Below the pieces are notes generated by a model. The model had not been told where the DNA came from. It ran no database searches and saw only the letters and a program-made list of their open reading frames with translations. Shown here piece by piece: positions 11,323-21,807 of a stretch of DNA of 64,000 nt (positions are counted from its first letter, which is position 1; the number at the start of each line of letters is the position of its first letter). A program made the position numbers and the translations under genes. Source of the DNA: Zygaena filipendulae (Eukaryota > Arthropoda > Insecta > Lepidoptera > Zygaenidae); NCBI GenBank assembly GCA_907165275.2, contig OU015673.1:4975001-5039000 (forward strand), given 5' to 3'.

Positions 11323-12145
11323 TTCTTTTTATAAATTTAACCATCAGCTATTTTTGAAACTGACTGTTTCTGGTTTATTCTAACTAGTCCGACCACTAGT
11401 TCGATGATCGAACTGTTTAGCCTTTATTTTCCGAATTTACCTAAAGAATAAGTCCTGATGTATTTCACACCTATAGATAGGTCTACATATATTTTATGAC
11501 GCCGCACCCTTTTTAGTTAACCCTCCATTACGAGGTCAATTTCTGCGCATAACCCTTTCACACCGTCAGACTCCAACTCACTTTACACGCACCTTAAATA
11601 ACAATATAAGAAAATGACTTTTCACGCCGTACCATGCAAAAGTAAGATTTTACTAAATGTGAAAACGATCATACGTACTCTATATTAGGAACGATATATT
11701 TTATATTTTGTAGAAGGCGGCCAAAAATGGAATTTGAGAAGAATTTATTTTTTTGAAAATAAGTTTTGTTTTCTTCGAGCAGCCAGATGGTAAAGCATTG
11801 CAATATTTAAGGTAAGTATTAACTTTATACGAATATACTGTTTAGGAGGAAAAAAATCCAAAAATATGTGTGAAGAAATAGTTATAAGTGAATAACTGAT
11901 TAAAATAGTTGTAATTAAAAAAAAGATATTAATGGCGTCGCGGGTAACTTCTGGTTCCAATATTTTACTGTTTTAGTTGTTAGTTGAATCATTTTTTATT
12001 AATAAACTATAGTAGCTATTTGTCACGGTTAAACCCTCGTAAATTTTCATGCAGTCCTCTTTCTGATTTGAATATGAGCTAAACCTCCATTCAGCTCTCG
12101 GAGCTGAGAAAAGGAACTAGGCAACTCTGACATTTATAAATACTA

Positions 12146-12310
12146 CTAGCTGTTCCCTGCGGTTTCACCCGCTGTAATTTCGGAGTTCCCGCAAGAATTC
12201 CAGAATAAGTACCTACCCTATGCCCTACTCTATAACCCTAACGTGTACACAAAATTTCATGGTGATCGGTTAAGCCGTAAACAAATAAAGTCACTTTCAC
12301 ATTCAGATAA
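12146..12310 (-). mobile_element. Helitron-like repeat
   Basis: Starts on the + strand CTAGCTGTTCCCTGCGGTTT and reaches AAAATTTCATGGTGATCGG and TCACTTTCACATTCA. Confidence 0.6.
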
Positions 12311-13784
12311 ACCGTATCTTACCGTATATTAGCATTCTTCAAATTGTAAAAAAAGTAGACAATACAACTTTTTTAAAGATGACCAGACTTGGTTTTTTTT
12401 TTATTTTAACAGACTAGGCCACTGTAACTTAGATATAAGTCAAATAATAATCATAGAACAGCATTCAACGTACGCAGATTTATGGAATTTAAAGTGTGCT
12501 GCAACCACATGAGTTCACATGACTTAAACGTCTCTGGGCGCAAATAAAATTTCGCGCCGCTCACACATGATACATAAATTGTTTTATGCTTCAATTTAGA
12601 ACGAAATTTTTAATAAAACTATATTCTGCCCATTCATATAATATGTTGCCGAATTAAGTGCAACAATAGATATTTTGTAACACTCCGATTTTGTAACAGT
12701 TAATTTATTGATTATTTTTGAAAGGGAAAAAAAATAATTTTTCTTTTAATGTATTCACATTAGACCCAAACGTTTAAATATAATATATTCTAAACGTTCG
12801 CAACACAGTTAACGAAGACTAGAGGTATGTAGCTAACGAACGAGCAAGCTCAGAATATCGAGTGAAACAAAAAATCGCCTTTGCTGAGTAATTTGATTTT
12901 TCCTTTGTAGAAGCGGAATTATTTAGTTGGATAATATCAGTAGTTCGGTCAGATAGAAAAGAATTTGAAAAAGTATCGCAAGTATAAAAAAGATTATTTT
13001 TTCATCAGAAGAAAAAAAAAGTACGTACCTAATCAAATTGTAATTAAAAACCTATCTACCAAAGAACTAAAATCGTTAAAATCTAAGCATTTAATTTCCT
13101 GAAAAACTTGTTAATCTGTTTGTCGGTTTGTTTGAACACGCATCACGTAGGTAAGACTTTTTAAATGAATTTTAATAAAATTTGGCGAGTTGGCCTTGAA
13201 CTCTGGGCACAACAAAAGTTCCCTAAGGAATTAAGAAAATTAACGCGGGAAGTACGGAATAATTGGTAGTAAAATAATAAATTACAAGTAATAAAATTGC
13301 ATGATTAAAAAGATTTAGCACTTTTTTCTGTCTAAAGTTTAAAGTTTGAATTCCTTTCTTAATTCATGACGCTCATAAAGTGCAAGTTAAGAATAAACAG
13401 CTTGTCTATGGATATTTTACTTGAGTAAATAAATGTAACATTTCAGTGAATCCATTCAAGGAAATGTTGGTAAAATATTTGCCCAAGAGCCTCAAAAGGA
13501 AACATAATCATGTCATTTAATCTCTCAACATAACCAACACACGAAAGTGCTTGATAATGAGGGTCGTTCGTGTATTGAATTGTATATTTCAATACACAAA
13601 TGGGCTCTTATCACAAGTTAGGTTGAATAAAAATATTCAGGCGACATTCTTAAATGAAAAAAAGAAATCTTTAAAGTATCCGCGGCTGTTCTTTTTTTTT
13701 CCTTTTTTGTAATTTTAACTGCCAATATCTACCTACTTTTCTTCTTCAGCAGTTATAGAGTTATAGAAGTTTAAGTGCAAAACA

Positions 13785-13841
13785 AAAAAATTCCGCGGTA
13801 ACTCCAAAATTGACGCGAGCGAAACCGCGTGGAACAACAAG
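13785..13841 (+). mobile_element. Helitron-like 3' end fragment
   Basis: Only the terminal block remains: CCGCGGTAACTCC, GACGCGAGCGAAACCGCG. Confidence 0.4.
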
Positions 13842-14304
13842 TTGCGTCGCAAAAAAATCTTATAAATTAAGGCATAGGTACAAAAGGCGGTTTTATCGCT
13901 TTACTAGCGATTTCTTCCTTCAAGACAGACAGACAGTATATATTATAAATATTATAACTTCACTGCGATTTTTAAATCTCTTACGTAGACTCTGTACTCT
14001 CTCTCTGTAATGAATAATTCCAGTTAGGTACTTATTACGTTTTTCCCTCAAGTATACTTTAAATTTTTTTTTTAATATTTTCTTTGAATAATAGACATGA
14101 GCTACATTGGCAAGTTAGTGTTTTAGGTACCTATCTTTATCACCGGGAGCTATTTTTAAGAAGTTATATAAAAAATATCAACATGTTGGCAATGAAATTT
14201 ACTAAATGAAAAATAAATTATAATTATCGTTATTATGCTTTTATAATGACTTTTTATAATTTTGTTAAAAGGAATCAATCGTATAATTATATAAAAATTA
14301 ATTG

Positions 14305-14482
14305 CTGTTCGTTTGTCTCGCCAAAACTCGAGAATGGTTGGACCAATTTTTTGGGTTGGTTAACTTTGATCTTGAAATATTTGTGGTAGATCATTGAAGG
14401 TTTAAAAAAGTAATTTAGGCTACTTTGGAGTTCCTACGGGAATTCTGAAACTCACGCGGGTGAAACCACGGGGCACAGTTAG
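14305..14482 (+). mobile_element. Helitron-like repeat
   Basis: GAATGGTTGGACCAATTTTT in the body; ends CACGCGGGTGAAACCACGGG and CACAGTTAG. Confidence 0.55.
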
Positions 14483-15375
14483 TATTTACTTAATATTTAG
14501 TTAATGGTATAATCCCAAATCACAACTTTGCGATGAAACTTTGATGGTATGAAATGCGTGTTCCAGGGAAGATTTGTTTGGAAAAAAAATTGCGTTGCAA
14601 CGTATAACTATTACTAGATACAAAATACAACAACAATAGTTATTTGTGCAACAAGAGAGCAAAGTCATTTTTTGCTGCGAGTGCTGATTTTGAATCCTGA
14701 GTGTGGCGAGGGATTCAAAGGCACGAGATGCAAAAAACTTTGCTCTCGTGTAACACACATAACTTTTCACTTCAGCAGCGAGAACACTTTAGGAGATAAT
14801 AGTTATTTACAGGTTAAATATCAGTTTTATTTGCAGTAAATACTTATTTTCGTTTAAATACAACAATAAGTTAAAAATTCAATAAATTACATTAAAAGAC
14901 ATAATTATCTTTTTGCTAAATTTCTTTAGTTAGTACAAATTTCCGAACGTGTTTGTCTTTGAGGTCGAATTCAAAATTGGAACTTCGAAAGGGCTGGTCT
15001 TTGTCTCTCTCTCTTTCTAATGGCGGGAAAGAATATAGATTGTATGATTAACCCAAGGCTGAATAAGATATTCGCGGTTTTCTGAAAACAAAAATTAAAA
15101 AGTTACTTTGTCACATTACTTCAGGCAGCAAAACCTACATGTTTGAGCTAACTGAAGTGAAAAATATAATATCTACTACATTTATAAAATTGAAAACTTG
15201 TTATATCTGTAAAATCTTTTAGTACGTAGGTAATAGAGAAAGTAATTGTGTTTGTATTTCGGGTTCGGTTGTTTGGTGTTTCCTCTGAGTCTCGGCATTT
15301 AGTGTGGACCATATAAACACAGAACATATAATAAGTACTTATCTATGTATATTTAAAAAAAAATTGTATGAAAAT
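14483..15375. other. Non-coding sequence upstream of Dop1R1
   Basis: No gene or clear repeat seen. 15977-16685 holds a possible LINE 3' end at 16575-16625 (AATAAACTTTATTTGACATA); 16951-17478 and 18585-19175 show nothing more. Confidence 0.4.
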
Positions 15376-15839
15376 AGGGTAAAACCAGGATAGTTGCCCT
15401 GGGGGTATAGTTGCCCCGATCGTAATTACTCTAGTTTCGCAGATGAATTGCGTGCTATTTTATTTACCTATCAAAAGACTTTCCAACTACTATTAAGTGG
15501 ATCGCGTCTCATGTCTCTGTGCGATTGCACGGGAACGCAAGGTGAGATCAAAGATTTTTCGGGATAGATGCCTTGTTTCCCGACGGGTCGTCTATCCTAA
15601 ATGTAATTTATATGGACTAGGCAACTATCCCATATATGGGATAGATGTCACAAAAAGTAGAGGTCCGTAGAAATCGCTAATACTCTGGAAATTTCAAAGA
15701 TAATGTCTTTTACATTTAATAAATTTGTAGATAAAGAACCAAAGTACTTGCCAGTTTAAAAAATAAAATATTTTGATTTATGTACTGGGAGATATAAAAT
15801 GATTTCGAAAAGTGTGGCAACTATCCGGGTTTCACCCTA
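15376..15839. mobile_element. TA-flanked MITE, mariner-like ends
   Basis: The left end reads TAGGGTAAAACCAGGATAGT and the reverse complement of the right end TAGGGTGAAACCCGGATAGT, both followed by TGCC, with TA at each border as a possible target duplication. About 460 bp, no coding frame. Confidence 0.75.
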
Positions 15840-15842
15840 TTA

Positions 15843-15976
15843 TTTGTCTGTTTTGTCTGTAACAAGCTGATCCGTTTGGGATGTTGCGAGAAGAGTTATA
15901 GTCGTTTAGAGGCGTTTTACATAAAGTTGCAAGGGTATTATAAAGTTCACGCGGGTGAAACCGCGGGCACCAGCTA
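15843..15976 (+). mobile_element. Helitron-like fragment
   Basis: Ends TTCACGCGGGTGAAACCGCG then GGCACCAGCTA. The body is degenerate. Confidence 0.45.
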
Positions 15977-16685
15977 TAATACATATATCAGACGCCTACT
16001 GACCGCAACACATTTACTTTAACGGGTCCATTTTCTTTATAAAAATCGAACAAGACTGATGTAAAAAGTCAGTTTTCATTCCAGTCTAAGTGTGGTCACT
16101 ATCTTCGATCACACATAACATCAGGTGCGTTGTGGTCAAACGCCTAGCATGTTCACAACCAAAAAATAAATCAATTACGATTCTTGCAAAGTCATCTTGA
16201 CTTCATCATCAGTCTGTACTCTATACTGAAGTTATTTATTTTATTTATACCGTATTACCCAGTGTTATTAGACTTCTTCGAACAAAATAAATGAGCAGCT
16301 ACAAAAGTTCTTCTTACAAATACAATTTCGAACTGTAAAGTTTCTTTCTCTAATTGTAACAGTCGTCAACTTCGGACTGCAACGGTAGAGTTTTGTTACT
16401 TCCATTTATAGATCGAAAATGTGGAACGCTGACGTTGAGAGAACTTAGTTTTTAAAAGTTAATTTTATTTTAGATTTAATTTTTCTCAGTTCTTATTAAG
16501 TGTTTGAAAAGAAAATTAATTATTTCAATTCAGGGTTACTATCATTATTCTTGTGATTTAAATTGAAAATGAAATGGAAATCGAAATAAACTTTATTTGA
16601 CATAATTTACAACACACGTATCTACCTACCTATACAATAACTGCATGCAATAGTATTGAAGCGTTATTAAATTGACGTGACTTTA

Positions 16686-16950
16686 ACTAGCCGACCCGCA
16701 TAGTTGACCTAATTACTTCTTTTTGCTCATTAATAACCAAAAGATATAACATTCCAATTGAACGTAGGTGTATTTGATTTGTGAAAAAATTTCGGAGTTC
16801 GCGCGAAACTTCCGGAATAAAAGGACCATATTTATGTCCTTTTCTGTATCCAGACGACGTGTATTTCAAACTTCATGATGACCGGGTGAGCAGTTAAGTC
16901 AAGCCTTAAAAGCGTAATAAACTCACTTTCGCATTTATAATAGTGAGGAT
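16686..16950 (-). mobile_element. Helitron-like repeat, degenerate 3' side
   Basis: The + strand carries TTTCGGAGTTCGCGCGAAAC, CGTGTATTTCAAACTTCATG and ACTCACTTTCGCATTTATAA near its 5' end. Confidence 0.5.
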
Positions 16951-17478
16951 TAAAATATAGTTAGGATTTTAGTAAGTATAACAAAGAATAGGACGTATAA
17001 ATTTTTGGTGTTGTAAAAAAAAAACTATTTGGCTCCATTTTATGAGCTGTTATGATCTTTTAGCTACTATATTTTCTGCACTATCATGAAGAAGTCTCGA
17101 ACCAACATTACTTGCGCTGACATCGTAATTTCTGAACGTTAACCTTTATGTGCAATCAAATTTATTGTTGGCCGTGGCCGCTGTGAAATGTGATGCGAAT
17201 CGTAATCGTTTCAATTAAATAGAGAGCCCAAAGTTTCAGGGGATCCTGTTTTATTGGAAATTCTAGAGGAGGATCAGTGCCTATGACTTTTTGTGATTAT
17301 AACTGATGATAATCGCAACTTTCTCGCTTCATTTTTGAGGTGTAAGAATTTAACCCTTCAACCCCTTAATTTTTGGAAATTTAACCTCTGGGAAAAGCCG
17401 GGTGAATGTTCGATGTCAAAGTGTTTTAGGGTCATAAATCGGTATTTAGGGTTTCTATTTCAATTAAGTAAAACGCAC

Positions 17479-17836
17479 AGCGATGATAGCTCGGTGGTTG
17501 GTGCGTTCGGATCAAACGCTGCAAGGAGTAGGTTCAAATCCTAACAATGAGCTTGAGCTTGTCGGTAAAGGAAAACGTCGTGAGGAAAACATAGCATGGT
17601 GGTAGGGCGCTCTCTAGTGCCCGGCTGGCTAGCTATCACCTTCAAGTTGCAAATCTGTCGCCAAGCATCCTAAAGATGTGTTCCGGCAGCCCTACTTGAA
17701 AGCCAATCCCCATCTCCATTCCAGGTCGGCAACGCACCTGCAAACCATCTGGTATTGCAGATGTTCATGGGCGGCGTTAATCACTTACCATCAGGTGTAC
17801 CACTTGCCCGTTTGCCCCCTGTGACATAAAACAAAT
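17479..17836 (+). mobile_element. tRNA-derived SINE with pol III A and B boxes
   Basis: A tRNA-like head holds an A box TAGCTCGGTGG at 17487-17497 and a B box GGTTCAAATCC at 17531-17541, with tRNA-like spacing. The body contains TCGGCAACGCACCTG and ends with ATCACTTACCATCAGGTG and TTTGCCCCC before an A-rich tail, a 3' end shared with moth LINE/SINE families. It would be transcribed by RNA polymerase III and mobilised by a partner LINE. Related 3' fragments lie at 37264-37350 and, inverted, at 45446-45582. Confidence 0.75.
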
Positions 17837-18044
17837 GTAGGAATTCTGAAGGTCGTAGCAAGTAAAACGGCGGATAAGTGAATTTATGCACAAAATTTCA
17901 CAAAAATTTTGTGCAACAAACTCGACTAAATAACGTTAAACGTATTCATGAGCGTTTCCGCTACATTTTTGTAATGAAATCTTGCTCCACTCGGAATTTC
18001 AAATGAATATTCTTGTGCGAAATGAAGACAAGTCTTTAGTCACT

Positions 18045-18118
18045 ATTTTTTCAAATTCAAATAATATACTTTATTGCCTCAAAAGAATCTTTTCAAGGCA
18101 ACCTTAATGTGATAAAAA
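18045..18118 (-). mobile_element. LINE 3' terminus
   Basis: The + strand reads TTTTTTCAAATTCAAATAAT then ATACTTTATTGCCTC, the reverse complement of an AATAAAG-type signal and short tail often seen at LINE ends in moths. It lies just upstream of the MITE at 18169. Confidence 0.35.
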
Positions 18119-18168
18119 GCTGTAGATAGAAACTAGAAGCGGGTGGTGGGTGCACAACATAATACATA

Positions 18169-18584
18169 TACAGAGTGGAAATTTCAGACGGGTCAGTAAG
18201 TGCGGATACCTTATAGGTTGAAGCTACGCGATTATGGTCTTACAAGACCATCCCTTATTTTCTCGAAATGAGATACTTTTCATTACTACACAGTAATGAA
18301 CAATTCATTTTCCTAACAAAATGTAAGAGAAACGTTTTTTTAGCCTAACCTAACTTGGCCTCATAGAGCCTTTTGATCTTTCTCGGAGACAGGATTGATT
18401 AAGCTAATAAAAATTATTTTGGAAAATCACCGATTTCTTGCTGACTGTACCTACATTTTTTTCAAAATCTTTAAATGCCGATAGCAATAACTTAAAAAAT
18501 ATAGATGGTCTCCTAAGACCATAATTGCGTACATTTTAGCCGGCTAGCCGCTCTTACTGACCCGTCTCAAATTTCCATCCTGTA
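18169..18584. mobile_element. MITE with about 32-bp terminal inverted repeats
   Basis: The left end reads TACAGAGTGGAAATTTCAGA then CGGGTCAGTAAG. The reverse complement of the right end reads TACAGGATGGAAATTTGAGA then CGGGTCAGTAAG. 416 bp. Inside, CTTACAAGACCAT and ATGGTCTCCTAAG form a second inner inverted pair. Confidence 0.8.
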
Positions 18585-19175
18585 TACTTAATAAGGATAG
18601 TATAACACTAATACATAGATATCTTAAATATTAATTTTTTATTACTTGTATTACTTGTACTCAGTACGAATTACTTTTGTTTTTACTTGTTAGATAAGAT
18701 ATTTTTTATACTAGATCCCTAGGGTATATGCTGAAATTCATACGGACGAAGCCGTATGGAAGCAGCTATATTACTGAACAAAATTTCATTTTAACAACTT
18801 TTTGAGCCATTTTCATCACATCAAATTATAACTATGTAGAAATTCTGAAATAAACATCACACTTTTAACGCCTCTATTATTGGAATAATTGGCGTAAATT
18901 CACACCAATTAGTTATGCTATAATAATTTTCACATTGTTCCTAGTCAGTACGTAACTACGTATGTACGTAATACGTTTCTACGTATAATTAAGCTACCCG
19001 TTAGTTTCAGCTTCATTTCATAACTTAACAAACCCGTATTTGAACATTCTCTAATTAATACATATATTAATAAATATTTATAAACATCTGTATTTAACTA
19101 TTAGATATTGTTTTAAGTATTACCTAAAATTTGCCTCTGATAACTATATATGTACATCTTAATCTTATCTTATCT

Positions 19176-19346
19176 AATATATATAAATCACGTGTCACGT
19201 TGTTTGTCCGCGATGGACTCCGAAACTACTGAACGGATTTTGATAACATTTTGTAACCATTTATAATATGATCCAACTTAAAAGATAGGCTATTTTTTAT
19301 CCCGGAATTCCCGCGGGAACTCCGGCACTAATACGGGGAACAGCTA
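19176..19346 (+). mobile_element. Helitron-like repeat
   Basis: Body GATGGACTCCGAAACTACTG; ends CCCGGAATTCCCGCGGGAAC then GGGGAACAGCTAA. Confidence 0.5.
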
Positions 19347-19364
19347 ATCACCGTAAACTACTGT

Positions 19365-19752
19365 CGGGGTACAAAGAAGGACATAGAGTACTCTTTTCCC
19401 GCAACCTCCGCTGTAACTCCGAAATTACCGCGGATGAAATAAAAAATGAATCCCTATTTGTCTTCGTCATGGCATCACGCGTGAACGGCTGGACCAATTT
19501 CCCTAATAAATTTTTTGTTGAATTTGTTATTGTAAGGAGAAGAAGAATATGAAAGAAGAAGAATATGAAAGACTTTAGGAGTTCCTGCGGGAATTCTGAA
19601 ACTCACGCGGGTGAATCTCCGAAACAGTTGGTCTTATTTTAACGGGACTGTCACTGCGAATAAGCTGATGTTTTAAGGAGTAAATTAGGCTACTCTCGAC
19701 GTCCTGCGGGAATTCCGGAACTCACGCAGGTTATACCGCGAGGCACAGCTAG
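19365..19752 (+). mobile_element. Composite of two or three Helitron-like 3' halves
   Basis: Three consecutive 3'-type blocks (around 19425, 19600 and 19735) with CTCACGCGGGTGAATC and CTCACGCAGG; the last ends GAGGCACAGCTAG. Confidence 0.45.
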
Positions 19753-20062
19753 TAATAAATAATATTGACACAACGAAACTCGGTTCCAAACTAAGAAAAG
19801 CTTGCACTGTGGGTACCCATTGCCCAACAACTGCCAAATACAAGTGTCATATTATACTTTTTAATGCATACCCAATACCCATACTGTATTGCAAGACTCA
19901 AGGTAAAAACAAACTTTCTTCCCATATGTTTACCCTGATTTGCCCTTGGAGATCGAACCCGCCACTCCTGGCGTCAGTCACGTACACAAACCAATAGACG
20001 AACGCAATGTGAATGAAATGATTTATTCATTGTTTGCGCTGGTATTTGGGTATACGCGTTTA

Positions 20063-20257
20063 TATACCCCACAGTTTCACTCACATTCATTTCGGAGTTC
20101 CCTCGGTAATTCCGGGATAAAAGTACCCAATGTCTTCTCTGTATGCATGATAACGTGTATGCAAAATATCTTGAAGATCCATTGAGCCGTTGACACTTGA
20201 AAGCGTAACAAACAAAAAAACGAACAAACTCACTTTCGCATTTATAATAGTAAAGAT
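20063..20257 (-). mobile_element. Helitron-like repeat
   Basis: CCCACAGTTTCACTCACATT at the 3' side and ACTCACTTTCGCATTTATAA at the 5' side, with GATAACGTGTATGCAAAAT between. Confidence 0.55.
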
Positions 20258-21640
20258 AGCGGGAATTTTCAGATGTCACGTAGAGGCTTGTATAATGTAT
20301 ACCAGCCGACCATTGAAAGAATTTCCTCACTTTCTGGGACCGCCTCAATTGACGCGTTACCCATCGTGGCACGACTTACTCATCAAGTTAAACATCCCTT
20401 TAACGCACAATACACACAATGGTGCCATTGGGGCGCACAAAAACCCCGTTCTCGAATCCCGCCAGTTTATACCGTCCATTATTCCAAACATTTCCGCTTC
20501 GATCCTCGCCCGCGGATTTGGTGGAACATTCCATTCCCCTCACTTATTTAGAGCTCTATTATGATGTATACGCACGCCAATGCACGCATTAAATCCTCCC
20601 TCCACATCAAGACACACGCTGTCGTGTTACAGGCCAAGTCGACCACATTCAAGCTGCTATCACCTTTACAACTTCGTTCTCTTATAAGATAATTATATGA
20701 AATTATAAACATGTGCAGACCGTGATTATGATACTGATGCTGTAGGAAATTTAAAAGCTTTATATTTATTAACGCCCGTTGGATCCTAATTTTTCAATAA
20801 ATTTTTGTTTTTAGTCCATCCTCTAGATTCATAAAAATATTAGACACTTATTTTTTCTTTTTTTACATACCTAAGCAAAAAATAACGAAGATAATAATTG
20901 TTGAGTCGAAATGTTGCGTGTCGTCACAAGCAGGTACAGTTTTTTCTTCATAATTATGATGTGACGTGCCCCACTCCTAAATTTTAATGAGCTTTATCCA
21001 AGTTTATTTACATTAATTGAAAAGCAAAATATGTAGGTATTTTTATTATCTAACTGACGGATTAAATAGAATTTAGAAAAAAGAAAGTTAGTCAAATAGC
21101 CTATTTCACAAATACCAGAGTTCAAAAAGTGCAATTTCTTCTTAATTCTAACAGTTAAAATTTTTTTTCAACATGAATGAAAATTGTTTCAATTTGAAGA
21201 AAACAAGAATATTTTTTCCGAAGAAGAGATTTTTTGAATTGGTTTTTAATGTCCTATGCAAATAAATAATTTATAATTTATAAAAAATCTGACTACGTTT
21301 ATGGTTCCAAATTTTTTTTGTTGGAACTTGACCTTAGTTTCACATTTATGTTTTGTGGGATTCTATTGACGTGCAAGACCTTAGCACTCCCGAATCGAAT
21401 TGCTTGAGCCCTTCAATTTGAGAAGCGAACGAAATTTCACGTGAGAAAATTTTCTTTGAAAAAGTAAACGATTTTAATGGTTATGATTTTATACGTACCT
21501 ACCCACTACGCATACATGTGATAAATGTGTTTTTTCGGAGTACCTAGGTAATGGAAGACTTTAATGGCATTTATGTACGATTTATTATCTTTAAAAAAAG
21601 GTTTCTTGTTGTTTTTATAACGATCTTTGTTTTGTTCCAG
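20258..21640. other. Region just upstream of the first coding Dop1R1 exon
   Basis: It ends in the splice acceptor at 21640, so at least the right part is intron. No promoter, TATA box or upstream exon could be fixed. Two overlapping frames at 20190-20564 are in different registers and neither resembles a known protein. Confidence 0.4.
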
Positions 21641-21807
21641 TTATGAAATGATAATTAACAATGGCGTCTCACAACCCGACGTGGTTGCACCAGGGTCAGA
21701 TGAAGAGTTTCCTGATGAAAGTGGACACAAAGACCTGAGGATGCTACTGGTGCGGTGCAGACATGAATTGGACTAAGATGGAGTTCGATTCAGTCAAGCC
21801 TACCAAT
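21641..21807 (+). CDS. Dop1R1: Dop1R1 first coding exon with 5'UTR and upstream ORF
   Basis: A pyrimidine-rich acceptor (TTTGTTTTGTTCCAG) ends at 21640, so this exon has a 5'UTR part and at least one unseen upstream exon. The chosen start is ATG 21763, giving [15 protein letters not shown] and then donor GTACGT at 21808 in phase 0. An earlier ATG at 21661 in a good context (ACAATGG) is in the same frame but meets TGA at 21736-21738 after 25 codons. A third ATG at 21741 opens a short out-of-frame ORF. The start at 21763 is therefore the only one that reaches the receptor without readthrough. The 21641-21762 part is 5'UTR under this model. Confidence 0.8.

Noticed and set aside
19974..20564. 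Three overlapping frames of 92-132 codons on both strands
   Set aside because: They overlap a Helitron-like copy and each other in different registers; none looks like a known protein and no splice or start context favours one.
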